Positions 1 through 9,325 of a stretch of DNA of 64,000 nt are shown piece by piece (the first letter of the stretch is position 1; every line of letters begins with the position of its first letter). This DNA is from DASSQJ01 sp963773655 (GTDB lineage: Bacteria > Actinomycetota > Actinomycetes > Actinomycetales > Dermatophilaceae). Where the stretch lies: positions 186,001 through 250,000 of the forward strand of contig CAVZBX010000001.1 of the NCBI GenBank assembly GCA_963773655.1. The letters run 5' to 3'. Made by a program: the position numbers and the translations under genes. The notes under the pieces are model-generated. The model did not search any database and had not been told where the DNA came from. It was given only the letters and a program-made list of their open reading frames with translations.

Positions 1-297
1 CTGGGCATGTTCGACTTCTTCCTCGACATCGGCTGCTTCCAAGGCCTCGACGCCGGACAGCAGACAGCAGAGGGAGCAGGCGTCAGTGCACTGGCAAACC
101 CAGGAGCCACAGTGCTGATGCTCGCCTTCGGGCCCACCACGATGCGGTCCCTGCTCGAAGGGGTGTCACAGGAGGACGTCGAGAGGGCCTTCCCGATGTG
201 GCACCTCATCTCCGTCGACCCCGCCCAGACCAAAGGGCTCGGTTGGCCCATGAACCGTTCGCACCCACAGTGGTACAGGCTCCGCCGAACCCCGTAG
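1..297 (+). CDS. SAM-dependent methyltransferase, C-terminal part (cut by window edge)
   Basis: The reading frame is open from base 1 and ends at TAG 295-297, so the gene starts outside the window. The visible 98 residues begin with an FDFFLDIGCFQGL stretch, as in the middle of class I SAM methyltransferases after the cofactor-binding domain. A strand/helix run follows (GATVLMLAFG), and the chain ends in the WYRLRR-type terminus common in these enzymes. The SAM-binding glycine motif must lie upstream. The substrate cannot be told. Family membership is inferred from overall pattern only. Confidence 0.6.
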   Translation: MGMFDFFLDIGCFQGLDAGQQTAEGAGVSALANPGATVLMLAFGPTTMRSLLEGVSQEDVERAFPMWHLISVDPAQTKGLGWPMNRSHPQWYRLRRTP

Positions 298-460
298 GTG
301 TGAGAGTGAGCGACCTGCCCCACTTCGCCGCCATACGGGTCGACCCCCGCGCGTCGGGGATGGCGCGGTAGGCGGGAATGGGTCGAACCAAGACCCGAAT
401 GGCGGTCGCTCGGAGTCGCCTCCGCACCCCTCCGAACAGTCACGCCCTAGGGTTCGGGAT

Positions 461-853
461 GTGGGACGCACCTTCGCCGACGCCGAGCAGCTCCGAGCGG
501 TCTTCTCCGAGATGTTCGACGACGTCGCCGACGACGACGGGATGGTCGGACTCGTCGCACAGCAGATGGTGATCAACTTCCGCTTGCACGACCCCTCGAT
601 CGACATTTGGGTCGACGGCAGGACCCGGCCTGTCGCCACGACCTTCGGCGCCATCGGGGTCGATGCGACGCTCACCGCCGAACTGAGCGCCGACTCGATG
701 CACGAACTGCTGCTGGGCACGCTGCCGCTCGGCAAGGCGGTGCTCTTCCGCAAGCTCAAGGTGTCTGGCTCGAGGTCAGGAGCGCTCAGGCTCGAGCCAC
801 TCCTGCACGCTTGCCAGGCCGTCTACCCCGGGATCGCCGACAGACGCCTGTGA
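461..853 (+). CDS. SCP2-like sterol-carrier domain protein
   Basis: A 130-residue protein starting at GTG 461. Its alternating strand/helix pattern resembles the SCP2 lipid-binding fold: an N-terminal helix, then IDIWVDGRTRPVATTFG, and a helix-rich C-terminus around MHELLLGTLPLGKAVLFRKLKVSG. Proteins of this class bind hydrophobic ligands in a tunnel; no catalytic residues are expected. It stands alone between a methyltransferase tail and a frameshifted hydrolase, so context gives no pathway. No strong ribosome binding site precedes the GTG. The assignment is by fold-like pattern and is moderate. Confidence 0.6.
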   Translation: MGRTFADAEQLRAVFSEMFDDVADDDGMVGLVAQQMVINFRLHDPSIDIWVDGRTRPVATTFGAIGVDATLTAELSADSMHELLLGTLPLGKAVLFRKLKVSGSRSGALRLEPLLHACQAVYPGIADRRL

Positions 854-1076
854 GGGGGTGCCTTTGGGGCCGGTACAGGTCTGGGAGCAATCGGCACCGT
901 GCATGTCGAGCTGTGCCATGCCGAACCCGATGACGGAGTCCGCCAGGTCCATTGACGCCCCCAACCAGAGCGCGCAATGCTCTGGCAGCTCGCCGGAATC
1001 GTCACCGGCGAATGGGCGCGTGGGATCACCTGCGAGCCGATCACCGAGCGGCCCTGGGCCCGAGGAGGATCCTCTG

Positions 1077-1788
1077 GTGTCCACGTTCGTCATCGTCCCC
1101 GGCGCCTGGGACACACCCGCGACGATGGAGCCGGTCCTCGGGCCACTGGTGTCGGCCGGCCACGAGGCGATCGTCGTCGACCTGCCGTGCGGCAATGCTG
1201 ACGCGACGCTGAAGGATTACGCGGACGCGGTGCGCGCCGATCTTCCCGATGACCTGACGCAGGTCGTGCTGGTCGGCTACTCGTTCGGAGGCTTCACCGC
1301 ATCGAGGGTCGCCGTGGACCACCCCGACCTGCCTGTGGTGTTCGTCGCCGCGTGGATCCCGCGCGATGGTTCCTCGGTGCTCGACCTCTTCGTCGGTGGT
1401 GATCCGTTCGATGCCGGCGAGGAAGCGGGGATCGCGGCCTTCGATGGGCTCGTCCTGGGTGCCGGGCCCGGCCTGTGTGCCTTGAACATCGACCTGTATG
1501 TCGCGGCGGCTGACCCTGTCGAGCGGGACGCGGTCCGTAGCTATCTGGAGCGGACGCAACGTCCGCAGGGCATAGCTGTGTTGCGCGAGAAGTGGCGCGG
1601 AGGTCTCCCGAGCGCAGTCCGATGCACGCTACATCCTGACGACGGCCGACACGCTGGTGCCGCCGGAGGCTCAACGGGTCATGGCAGCCTCGGTGCGTGC
1701 AGAGGTCGTCGAGATCGCCGCTGACCACGGGGTCTTCCGCGAGCAACCCGCGCGTCTCGCCGATCTGCTGGTCGCCCTCTCACGCTGA
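1077..1788 (+). pseudogene. alpha/beta hydrolase, frameshifted
   Basis: The start GTG 1077 has an excellent ribosome binding site (AGGAGG 1063-1068). The product opens with VSTFVIVPGAWDTPATMEPV, an oxyanion-hole strand typical of alpha/beta hydrolases, and has the nucleophile elbow GYSFGG. Around 1580-1605 the coding potential moves to another frame: the expected C-terminal part (RYILTTADTLVPPEAQRV, then the catalytic-His region IAADHGVF) reads in the frame ending at TGA 1786-1788. Both halves look conserved, so a single-base indel separates them. Either a recent pseudogene or a sequence error. Substrate unknown. Confidence 0.75.
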
Positions 1789-1920
1789 CGGTCATCCAAA
1801 CGGGAGCAGCTCGGCCGCCGCCCGTTCGTCTACCACCTCTTGCCGGACCCGACTGCTGCACTCCGCCGCGATACGGGCGTGCGAAGAGGCAGCCCCGCCG
1901 GCTGGTGAGCCTGGTCGGCC

Positions 1921-2386
1921 TCACCGTGCCAGGGATGCGCCGGTCCAGTGCTCGTCATCGCTGACGTCCTCGAGGATGTCGAGCCAGATCGGGAACGGCC
2001 GTGGACGGTTGGTCGCGGTCGTCGATCTCCGCGATGAGGGTGCCGTCCTCGTGCTCATCGACCGCCACCGTCCACCGGTCCCGCTGCACCACGTGCCGCT
2101 TCTTGCGAAGAGACCGTGCCGGAAGGGTCACCAGGAGCGACCACTCCTGGTCGTTCAGATAGACGTTCGTGCAGGCGACCTCTGCTGGCCCCTTGCTCAG
2201 GCGCACCTTGTGGCCGAGCTTCCGGATCACCTCTCCGTCGAGTTCCCGCACCTCACGCAGCCGCAGGCGGGTGCCCTCGATGTAGCGGTCGGAGATCTCC
2301 TTCGAGCCGACGACCCCCTCGGGGACTGCGGCGACCCGAAACCGTCGCTCTCGCTCCACCACGGCGTACTTCATCGAATCGGCCAC
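1921..2386 (-). pseudogene. CYTH domain protein, frameshifted near the C-terminus
   Basis: Start GTG 2386-2384 lies six bases after a -10 element (2393-2398), so it is probably leaderless. The N-terminus has the tunnel signature as VERERRFRV (E-x-E with Arg instead of the usual Lys), followed by RYIEGTRLRLREV and VRLSKG, basic residues that line the triphosphate tunnel in CYTH enzymes. After EIDDRDQPSTAV the frame shifts by one base; the expected ending (PIWLDILEDVSDDEHW) continues in another frame to the stop at 1923-1921. The family covers adenylate cyclases, thiamine triphosphatases and polyphosphate-binding proteins; the exact role is unknown. Confidence 0.75.
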
Positions 2387-2392
2387 CGACCA

Positions 2393-2398
2393 ACCCTA
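2393..2398 (-). promoter_or_regulatory. -10 element TAGGGT of the CYTH gene
   Basis: Read on the minus strand, TAGGGT is followed by six bases and then GTG 2386. The spacing is that of a leaderless transcript and decides the start. Confidence 0.6.
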
Positions 2399-2448
2399 GG
2401 GGCACGCCCCAGGAGGGTTACGCGGTGCACGCGGGCGTGTCCTTGCGC

Positions 2449-2467
2449 CGCCAAGGGCGCCTTGGCG
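2449..2467 (-). terminator. hairpin downstream of the HepT remnant
   Basis: Arms CGCCAAGG (2449-2456) and CCTTGGCG (2460-2467) pair perfectly with a three-base loop. It lies four bases beyond the stop of the HepT remnant on the minus strand. There is no T-tract. Confidence 0.4.
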
Positions 2468-2470
2468 CGA

Positions 2471-2625
2471 CTACCTCTCGCCGGGTGCGGGTGCGTCGGA
2501 TCCGCCGAGCCTCCGACGGATCCGGTCGAGGATGTCCGGGATGTCGTCGTGGGGGTCTGCCCGATGATGGTGCTGTCGACAAGGAGGTAGCCGTGGGCGA
2601 TCCGGTTGCGTCCCCCACATGAGCG
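2471..2625 (-). pseudogene. HepT-like (DUF86, HEPN toxin) C-terminal remnant
   Basis: On the minus strand the sequence encodes RNRIAHGYLLVD, the R-x4-H catalytic motif and following residues of HEPN/HepT (DUF86) toxins. After a one-base frame change the typical ending HDDIPDILDRIRRRLG follows to the TAG at 2473-2471. The N-terminal two thirds of a normal HepT (about 110 residues) is missing, and the segment joins directly to the integrase remnant on its 5' side. No MntA-type antitoxin is visible. In intact systems HepT is paired with a nucleotidyltransferase antitoxin. This copy is almost certainly dead. Confidence 0.6.
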
Positions 2626-3017
2626 GCCACGTGTGGTGATCTCGTCGAACGGCAGGTCGCCGAACCCCGAAAGGACGTGGACGTCGAGGGCGTTGCGGTA
2701 CGTGGCTCGCGTCGACGGCCGCGGGGCCGCGCCCGAGGACGTGGCCCTTCCGCGAGCCATGACTCGGCAAGGCCGACAGCGTCCGGGCGCGGCGCACGTT
2801 CTCCGCGACCGCCGCCCGTCGTGCCCGCTCCGGCGGTGACACCCACCGCCCCGTCGTTGATGAGCCGCCGCTCCTGGGCCAGCCAGGCCTCGGCCTCCCC
2901 CTTGGTGTGGAAGGTCAGCGGGCCGGTGTAGCGGACCAAGTCCAGGCCGTCGTAGCGCGCCTGCCAGCGCCCCGACTGCAGCCTGCGGATACTTCCGAAC
3001 CGTCTCCGGCTCCCCAT
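2626..3017 (-). pseudogene. tyrosine recombinase (phage integrase) N-terminal remnant
   Basis: Start ATG 3017-3015. The product begins MGSRRRFGSIRRLQSGRWQA and RYTGPLTFHTKGEAEAWLAQ, the arm-type DNA-binding domain of actinophage integrases. Coding then passes through other frames (AVAENVRRARTLSA, then RPSTRATYRNALDVHVLSGF and GDLPFDEITTR, the core-binding domain). The catalytic domain with its R-H-R-Y residues is absent: the sequence runs straight into the HepT remnant. At least two frame changes. It sits about 150 bases from the 3' end of tRNA-Arg and points away from it, the usual arrangement of an integrase next to its attachment tRNA. Confidence 0.7.
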
Positions 3018-3134
3018 CCCGCCCCTGACCTGCTGGTGGACCGGCTCTCCGCGTGCCCCCACGTGCCCGAAGTCAGCCCAAACCATGGGCGTTCCTGTCC
3101 ACTCCTGGCCACGAGCGGCGACCCCAGAGAGGCG

Positions 3135-3160
3135 GAAACCCGCTGGTCACAGCGGGTTTC
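3135..3160 (-). terminator. tRNA-Arg terminator hairpin
   Basis: Perfect 11-base arms GAAACCCGCTG (3135-3145) and CAGCGGGTTTC (3150-3160) with a GTCA loop, five bases beyond the 3' end of the tRNA gene on the minus strand. No T-tract follows. Confidence 0.6.
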
Positions 3161-3165
3161 GTGCG

Positions 3166-3237
3166 TGCCCCCGGCAGGATTCGAACCTGCGACACCTTCT
3201 TTAGGAGAGAAGTGCTCTTCCCCTGAGCTACGAGGGC
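3166..3237 (-). tRNA. tRNA-Arg (anticodon CCT)
   Basis: Minus-strand cloverleaf: acceptor GCCCTCG pairs with CGGGGGC (one G-T pair), discriminator A at 3166. The anticodon stem is CTTCT/AGAAG with loop CTCCTAA, giving anticodon CCT. The T arm has GCAGG TTCGAAT CCTGC. CCA is not encoded. Such tRNA genes often serve as attachment sites for islands, and an integrase remnant lies next to it. Confidence 0.95.
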
Positions 3238-3352
3238 GGGAAGACCGCGGACCAGCCTAACCGCCCGGGCGGCCACGACGATCACGCAGCCGGCTCGGCG
3301 TTGGCGCGTAACCGCGAGGTGGGCCCGCCGGCTCCGGCGGCATACTGCTCCG

Positions 3353-4636
3353 GTGACGACGACCCCGATCCCGGCGCCTGACGCCACCGGGCGGGACGCC
3401 GTGCAGCGGCGCACCGTCGGCACCCTCGTCGGCTCCCAGATGCTGGGTGGGGTCGGCCTCACCGCTGGTGCCACGGTCGGGGCCCTGCTCGCCGAGCAGG
3501 TCTCCGGGTCGGCGCGGTGGGCCGGGCTCGGCGGTACCTTCCAGGTGCTCGGCGCGGCACTCATCGCCATCCCGATGGCCCGCCTGATGGCGGCGCGTGG
3601 GCGACGCCCGGGCCTGGTGCTCGGCTACGCCCTCGCGGCCGTGGGGGCTGTCGGGCTCGTGACCGCGGGCGTGCTCGGCAACTTCCCCCTGCTCCTCGTC
3701 TCGAGCCTGCTCTTCGGCGGCGCCACCGCATCCAACAGCCAGAGCCGTTTTGCCGGAGCCGACCTCGCCCGCCCCGAGCGACGCGGACGCGACCTGTCCA
3801 TCGTCGTCTGGGCGACGACCGTCGGGAGCGTCGTCGGCCCCAACCTCGTCGGCCCCGGCGAGCCGGTCGCCCGGCTGCTGGGGCTGCCGGTGCTCACCGG
3901 TCCGTTCGTCTTCTCACTCGCCGGGCTGGCCCTGGCGATCGTCGTCATCACGACCCTGCTGCGGCCGGACCCGCTCCTCGAGGCCCGGCGCCGCGCCCTC
4001 GACGAGGGCGACGAGCCGGGCGAGCCCACCCACGGCTCCGTCACCCGTGGCCTGCGGCAGGCGTTCTCGCGCCCGGCGGCGCGGCTCGGCATCCTCACCC
4101 TCGCCCTCGGGCACGGGGTCATGGTGAGCCTGATGGTGATGACCCCGCTCCACATGTCGCACGGGAACGCCGCGCTCACCGTCATCGGATTCGTCATCAG
4201 CATCCACGTGCTGGGGATGTTCGCGCTGTCCCCGGTGACCGGATGGGCGGTCGACCGGTTCGGCGGCCGCGCGGTGGCCATCACCGGGTCGGGGGTGCTC
4301 GCGACGGCCACCGTCCTGGCCTCCGTCTCGCCGATGGGGGAGTCGGCCACCCTGGTCCTCGGGCTGTTCCTGCTCGGCCTCGGGTGGTCGTGCACCCTGG
4401 TCTCCGGGTCCACGCTGCTCACCGCGGCCCTGCCCGCCGCCGAGCGCCCCGGCGCACAGGGGGCGGCCGAGGTGCTCATGGGCCTGGCGGCAGGTGGCGG
4501 CGGAGCCGTGGCCGGGATCGTCGTGGAGGAGGCGTCGTTCCACGCACTGGCCCAGGTCGCGCTCGGTTTCGCGCTGCTCATCGGAGTGCTGGCCCTCACC
4601 ACCCGGGTACGTCCGACCGTCGAGACGCACGCCTGA
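3353..4636 (+). CDS. MFS transporter
   Basis: A 427-residue protein starting at GTG 3353, six bases after a CATACT -10-like element. It has about twelve hydrophobic segments in two halves separated by a charged central loop (PLLEARRRALDEGDEPGEP). The first half has the loop-2 type motif MARLMAARGRRPGLVLGY, a variant of the major facilitator signature between helices 2 and 3. The length is normal. The Ala/Gly-rich helices give no substrate; drug or small-metabolite export would be typical. It is monocistronic, followed by a divergent-looking gap and the helicase gene. Confidence 0.85.
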   Translation: MTTTPIPAPDATGRDAVQRRTVGTLVGSQMLGGVGLTAGATVGALLAEQVSGSARWAGLGGTFQVLGAALIAIPMARLMAARGRRPGLVLGYALAAVGAVGLVTAGVLGNFPLLLVSSLLFGGATASNSQSRFAGADLARPERRGRDLSIVVWATTVGSVVGPNLVGPGEPVARLLGLPVLTGPFVFSLAGLALAIVVITTLLRPDPLLEARRRALDEGDEPGEPTHGSVTRGLRQAFSRPAARLGILTLALGHGVMVSLMVMTPLHMSHGNAALTVIGFVISIHVLGMFALSPVTGWAVDRFGGRAVAITGSGVLATATVLASVSPMGESATLVLGLFLLGLGWSCTLVSGSTLLTAALPAAERPGAQGAAEVLMGLAAGGGGAVAGIVVEEASFHALAQVALGFALLIGVLALTTRVRPTVETHA

Positions 4637-4699
4637 CGTCGGCCCGCGCCGGCCGTCGACCCACCCCTTCGCCTCCCGGGGCCCGCCCGCCCTCGTTGT

Positions 4700-4705
4700 T
4701 AGCCT
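4700..4705 (+). promoter_or_regulatory. -10 element TAGCCT of the helicase gene
   Basis: TAGCCT is followed by six bases and then GTG 4712, the spacing of leaderless genes in this window. Confidence 0.5.
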
Positions 4706-4711
4706 GCTGAA

Positions 4712-7700
4712 GTGACTGCGACCGGCCCGGCGCGCAAGGAGCGGCCCCGCGACGCGGACGTCGCGGCCGGTGCCGAGGCGCCGCAGCTCGGGGTCGCCCC
4801 CCGCCGCGCGACGCGCGGGTCACGGCGGCCCGGGCCGAGTGGAACCGGCGGCTGGTCGAGCTCGGCGGACCCAACACGCTCCTCTGGTTCCGCGACCACC
4901 GCGACGGCACCCTCGACCTCGGCCGGGCCCACCTGGGGGCCCGCAGCCAGCTGCTCGGCGGCACGGCCACGCGGCTCTCCGAGCTCGTGCGCGACCAGGC
5001 GGCGCTCGACGACGCCCGCCGCCGCGCCGCCGCCATCGCCCGCGCCAGCGACACGGCGCTCGAGGGCCACGGCACCCGCACCTGCTTCCTCGCCATCGGG
5101 ATGGCGACGTGGACGGTCAGGCGACCCACCGACGGCGCCAGGGCCGTGGAGGCCACGGCCCCGGTGCTGCTGCGGGCCGTCGAGGTCCGCCCGGTCGACG
5201 CCCTCGGCCGCGACTGGGTGCTGGACCCCGGCGCCGAGCTCGAGCTCAACCCCGTCCTCGCGCAGTACATGGCGTCCGCGCACGGCATCGAGCTCGACAC
5301 CGCCCACCTCGAGCAGCTCGCGCTCGCCGGCTCCACCGTCGACGGCTACCCCACGTACGCCGCGCTCGCCGACGCCTGCGCCGCCGTCCCGGACCTGTCG
5401 GTGTCACCTCGGGTCGTCGTCGGTACGTTCCCGTACTTCAAGGCCCCGCTCGTCGCCGACCTCGGTGCGCCCGGCCCCGTCCTCACCGGCAACGACCTCA
5501 TCGCCGCCCTGGCGGGTGACCCCGTGCCCCCCTCTCCGACGGCCCCCGCCGGCGACCCGGAGGCCCAGGAGCGGTTGGTCGTCGAGTCCGACGCCGGCCA
5601 GCGGGCCGTCGTCGAACAGGTGCGGGCCGGCTCCCACCTCGTCGTCCGGGGTGCTCCCGGCACCGGGAAGACCCAGGCCGTCACCAACCTCGTCGCCACG
5701 CTGGCGGCCGACGGTCAACGGGTACTGCTCGTCTCGGCGGGGCGCGCGGCCGTCGAGGCCGTCACCGGGCGGCTGGCGGCCGTCGGGCTGGGTGACCTCG
5801 TCCTCGACGTCGGCGGCGGCGGGCACGAGCGGCGCCGCGTCGTCCGTGAGCTCGTGGAGGGGCTCGACCGGCTCGCGGTGGAGCCGCTCTCGGACCCCGG
5901 CGGCGCGGGTCGCGCCGCCGTGCACCGGGCCGAAGCCGTGGCCGACCTCGACGAGCAGGCCACCGCCCTCCACGAGCCCCGGCCACCGTGGGGGGTGTCG
6001 TTGCACGAGGTGCAGGAGGCGGTGTCGGCGTTCGCGGCCACCGAGGCCCCGCCGCGCTCCCGGGTGCGCCTGCGCGGGGAGGCGCTGGAGCGCCTCGACC
6101 CGGTGACGCTCGCGAGCACCGTCCGTACCCTGACGCGGCTCGCGGAGCTGAGCCGGTGGGCCGGCGACGGCACCGGCGACCCGTGGTTCGGTGCCCGGCT
6201 GGCGAACGCGGCCGACGTCGCCGAGGCGAGGGAGCGGGTCGAGCGGCTCGCCGGCGGCGGGGTCGACGAGGCCGGTGCCACCTACGCCGAGGTGTTCCGC
6301 GGCATCCAGCTGCCCCGCCACCCCACGGTCCTGGACTGGGGCCGCGTGCTCCGCACCGTCGGCGACGTCCGCGACACCCTCGAGGTGTTCACCCCCGAGG
6401 TCTTCGACATCCCGCTCGGCGACCTCGTCGCCGCGACCGCGTCCTCGGCCGAGCGCCGGGCGTCGGGCGTCGAGCTGACGAGGATGGACCGGTGGCGGCT
6501 GCGGCGGCAGGCCCGCGGGCTGCTCCGTCCCGGTCGTCCCCCGGAGAGCCTGCACGACGCGCTGGCCTCGGCGCACGAGCAGCGCGACGCCTGGCGTGAG
6601 CTCGCCGGGTCCGGCGGCCGCCCCGAGATCCCCGTCGAGCTCGACCGCGCCCGCGAGGCGCACGCCGCCCTCGTCGACGACCTGCGCTGGCTCGACGACC
6701 GGCTGCCGGGCCCCGCCGACGACGGCTCGGCCGAGCGGCTCGTCGCGCTCGACCTCGAGCACCTGCGGGAGCGGGTGTCCGCGCTCGCGGCGGAGGCGGC
6801 GTTCCTCGACGTGCTCCCCGAGGAACGGGCGGCTCTCGACGCCCTCGGCGAGGCCGGTCTCCGCCCGCTCGCCGACGACCTCCGGGCTCGGGCCGTGCCC
6901 GCCGCCGACGTGCGCAGCGAGGTCGAGTGGGTGTGGTGGTGCTCGATCGCGGAACACGTCACCCGCAGCGACGACCGGGTGGCTGCCCACGACGGCCGCG
7001 CCCTGACCGAGCGGCTCGGGGAGCTCGCCCGGGCCGAAGCCACCGATCCTCGAGGCCACCCCGGCGCGGGTCCGGTCCGCCGTCGCCCGCCGGCTGGCCG
7101 AGGTCCGTCGGCGCAAGCCGCACCAGGAGACCCGCCTGCGGGCCGAGGCCGCGCGGGTGCGCCCGGTGCCCCTGCCCGAGCTGGTGGCGTCCACCTCCGA
7201 CCTGGTCACCGCCATCCGTCCCTGCTGGGCGGTGAGCGCGCTCGACGTCCCGTCGGTGCTGCCGGCCGGGGAGCTCTTCGACGTGGTCGTGCTCGAGGAC
7301 GCCTCGGCACTCGCAGCCGCCGAGGCCGTGCCGGCGGTGACCCGGGCACGGCGGGTCGTCGTCGTCGGCGACGGCGCACAGTCGCCGCCGTCGTCGTTCG
7401 TCGCCGGGCCCGACCAGCCGCCGGCCGACGTGCCGGTGCTGTCCTCGGTCGTCGACCTGCTCGGCCCCGTGCTGCCGACCCGCCGGCTCCACTGGGACCA
7501 CCGCTCGCGGGACGGCCGGCTGGTGGCGTTCGTCAACGACCACGTCTACGACGGCGCGGTGGTCACGGTGCCGGACGTCGACCGCTCCCCGGTGGTCCGG
7601 CTCGAGCTCGTCGACGGCCACGGTGTCGTCACCGCCGGGGACGCCGCGGTCGAGTCGACGACCGCGGAGGTCGACCGGGTGGTCGAGCTGGTCCTCGAGC

Positions 7701-8494
7701 ACGCCCGGCGCCGCCCGGGGCGTTCGCTCGCCGTCATCGCGCTGAACCGGGCGCACGCCGAGCGGATCGACTCCGCGGTGCGCGTCGCCCTTGCTGCGGC
7801 CGACGGGTCGACCCGCCGGTTCTTCGAGCCGGGGTTCCCCGAGCCCTTCGTCGTCCGTCCGCTCGACCTCGTGCAGGGCCTCGAGCGCGACACCGTCGTC
7901 GTCGCGGTCGGGTACGGCAAGACACCGCACGGCCGGGTGCTGCACCGGTTCGGGCTGCTCGGCGGCGAGGCGGGGGACCGGCACCTCACCGTCGCCCTCA
8001 CCCGGGCCCGTCGCTCGATGACCGTCGTGTCGACCCTCCGCGCCGACGAGCTCGACCCCGGCCGCCTGCGGGCCAGGGGGCCGCAGCTGCTCCGGGCGCT
8101 GCTCGAGCGGTTGGGTGCCGTCCCCGAGGAGCGGGTTCCGATGGGGGGCGGCCGTCCCGTCTCCGGCTCGGTGCTGGTCTCGGACCTGGCCCGGCGGCTG
8201 CGCGAGCACGGCCTCACCGTCCACGAGGGGGTCGGGGTCGGCCCGGCCCCGGTCGACCTCGCCGTCGAGGACCCCGCCCGCCCGGGCGCGCTGCTCCTCG
8301 CCGTGGAGTCCGACGGGCCCCGCTACGCGGCCTCCGCGGACGCGCGCGACCGTGACCGGCTGCGGGCCGAGGAGCTGCGCCGGCGTGGCTGGCAGCACCT
8401 GCGGGTGTGGAGCACCGACCTGTTCCGCGACCCGGCCCGCGACGTCGCTCGCATCCTCGCCGCGGTCGGCGTCCGGCAGGCGCCGGGTGACTGA
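4712..8494 (+). pseudogene. SF1 DNA/RNA helicase (DUF4011-like) with C-terminal nuclease-like domain, two frameshifts
   Basis: Start GTG 4712. Three frames make up one protein of about 1260 residues. The first 29 residues read in the start frame; at a run of six C (4797-4802) one base seems missing, after which VTAARAEWNRRLVELGG and TLLWFRDHRDGTLDLG, a DUF4011-like N-terminus, begin. Walker A is GAPGTGKTQAV near 5650. Near 7045 one extra base moves the frame again, and the second helicase half follows: DVVVLEDAS (motif II-like), VVVVGDGAQSPP (motif III) and VALTRARRSMTVV (motif VI). The end (LLAVESDGPRYAASADARDR) resembles a Vsr/REase-type domain. Likely nucleic-acid repair or defence; the two indels look like sequence errors. 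Confidence 0.8.
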
Positions 8495-8765
8495 GCAGCC
8501 GCAGCCCGAGGGCTCGGAACCGGACCCCCCAGGAGCCGGCCGCGCCCAGGCCGATCGGCGCGAGCAGGACGCGGCGGGGCCGCGGCCCCCGCAGAGGGAG
8601 CCGGAGGGGCCACTCCCGCGCCGCCGACGGCGGGCCGTGCGCCCCGGGACCCGGACCGGCGCGGACGAGTCACCGGACCTCGCCGCGGGCCGGGACGAGC
8701 CGGCCGACGGCGACTCCGAGCGCGACCGCTGGCTGCGAGAGCAGCGCCCCCCTCACTGGGAGTGA
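8487..8765 (+). CDS. small Arg/Glu-rich hypothetical protein
   Basis: A 92-residue frame from GTG 8487 overlaps the helicase stop by eight bases, so it is probably translationally coupled to it. The product is hydrophilic and mostly disordered (Pro, Arg, Glu, Gly), but ends in a compact motif DRWLREQRPPHWE that looks constrained. No transmembrane segment or known domain is visible. The overlap suggests a partner of the helicase, but this is inference. Confidence 0.5.
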   Translation: MTEQPQPEGSEPDPPGAGRAQADRREQDAAGPRPPQREPEGPLPRRRRRAVRPGTRTGADESPDLAAGRDEPADGDSERDRWLREQRPPHWE

Positions 8766-8817
8766 GCCGAGGGCCCCGCCCCGCCGACGTCATGTCGTGA
8801 CGGCCGCGTGCGGTGCG

Positions 8818-9186
8818 TCAGGTGCGGTCCGTGCGCAGGGCGTCGCGGATCTCCCGGAGCAGCTCGGTGTTGGGGTCGACGGTGTCGGTCTCCGGCTCGT
8901 CCGGGAAGAACCGCTCCTTCGCCGCGGTGTACGGCTTGACGACGAAGAAGTACACGATGAACGCGATGAGCAGGAACGAGACGACGGCGGTGAGGAACGG
9001 CCCCACCGTCGTGAACCCGCCCGGCTGCCACTCGTTGAAGTTCGCGGCGCCGCCGGCCTTGGCGATCGCCTCGAGGACGACGTTCGTGAACGCGGTGACG
9101 ACGGCCGCGAACGCCGCGGCGATGATGAACGCGACGGCAAGCTCGACGAGGTTGCCCCGCATCACGAAGTCCCTGAATCCCTTCAT
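8818..9186 (-). CDS. mscL: large-conductance mechanosensitive channel MscL
   Basis: A 122-residue channel starting at ATG 9186 behind a purine-rich site (AGAAGGGATC). The N-terminal amphipathic helix MKGFRDFVMRGNLVELAVAF and first transmembrane helix match the family; the second helix is FLLIAFIVYFFVVKPY. The cytoplasmic C-terminal helix ends TELLREIRDALRTD. The homopentamer opens under membrane tension to release solutes during hypo-osmotic shock. The periplasmic loop is about 30 residues, within the usual range. It converges with the helicase-linked small gene. Confidence 0.95.
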   Translation of the reverse strand: MKGFRDFVMRGNLVELAVAFIIAAAFAAVVTAFTNVVLEAIAKAGGAANFNEWQPGGFTTVGPFLTAVVSFLLIAFIVYFFVVKPYTAAKERFFPDEPETDTVDPNTELLREIRDALRTDRT

Positions 9187-9325
9187 GGTGATCCCTTCTG
9201 TCCCGAGGACGACGGGCTCAGCGTAGAGCCGGTGCGCCGGGCGGGCGCGCCAGGACCCTCAGCCGGACACGACCGTCCGCACCGCGGCCGGCCGGACGCG
9301 ACGTTCGGGACCCGGGGACCCGGCG

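Noticed and set aside
854..1076. Coding potential between the SCP2 gene and the hydrolase
   Set aside because: Open frames on both strands lack motifs and start signals; left unannotated.
6900..8355. Continuation of the first helicase frame to 8355 as one 1122-residue protein
   Set aside because: After about 7045 this frame turns into Arg/Pro-rich shadow, while helicase motifs III and VI appear in the neighbouring frame.
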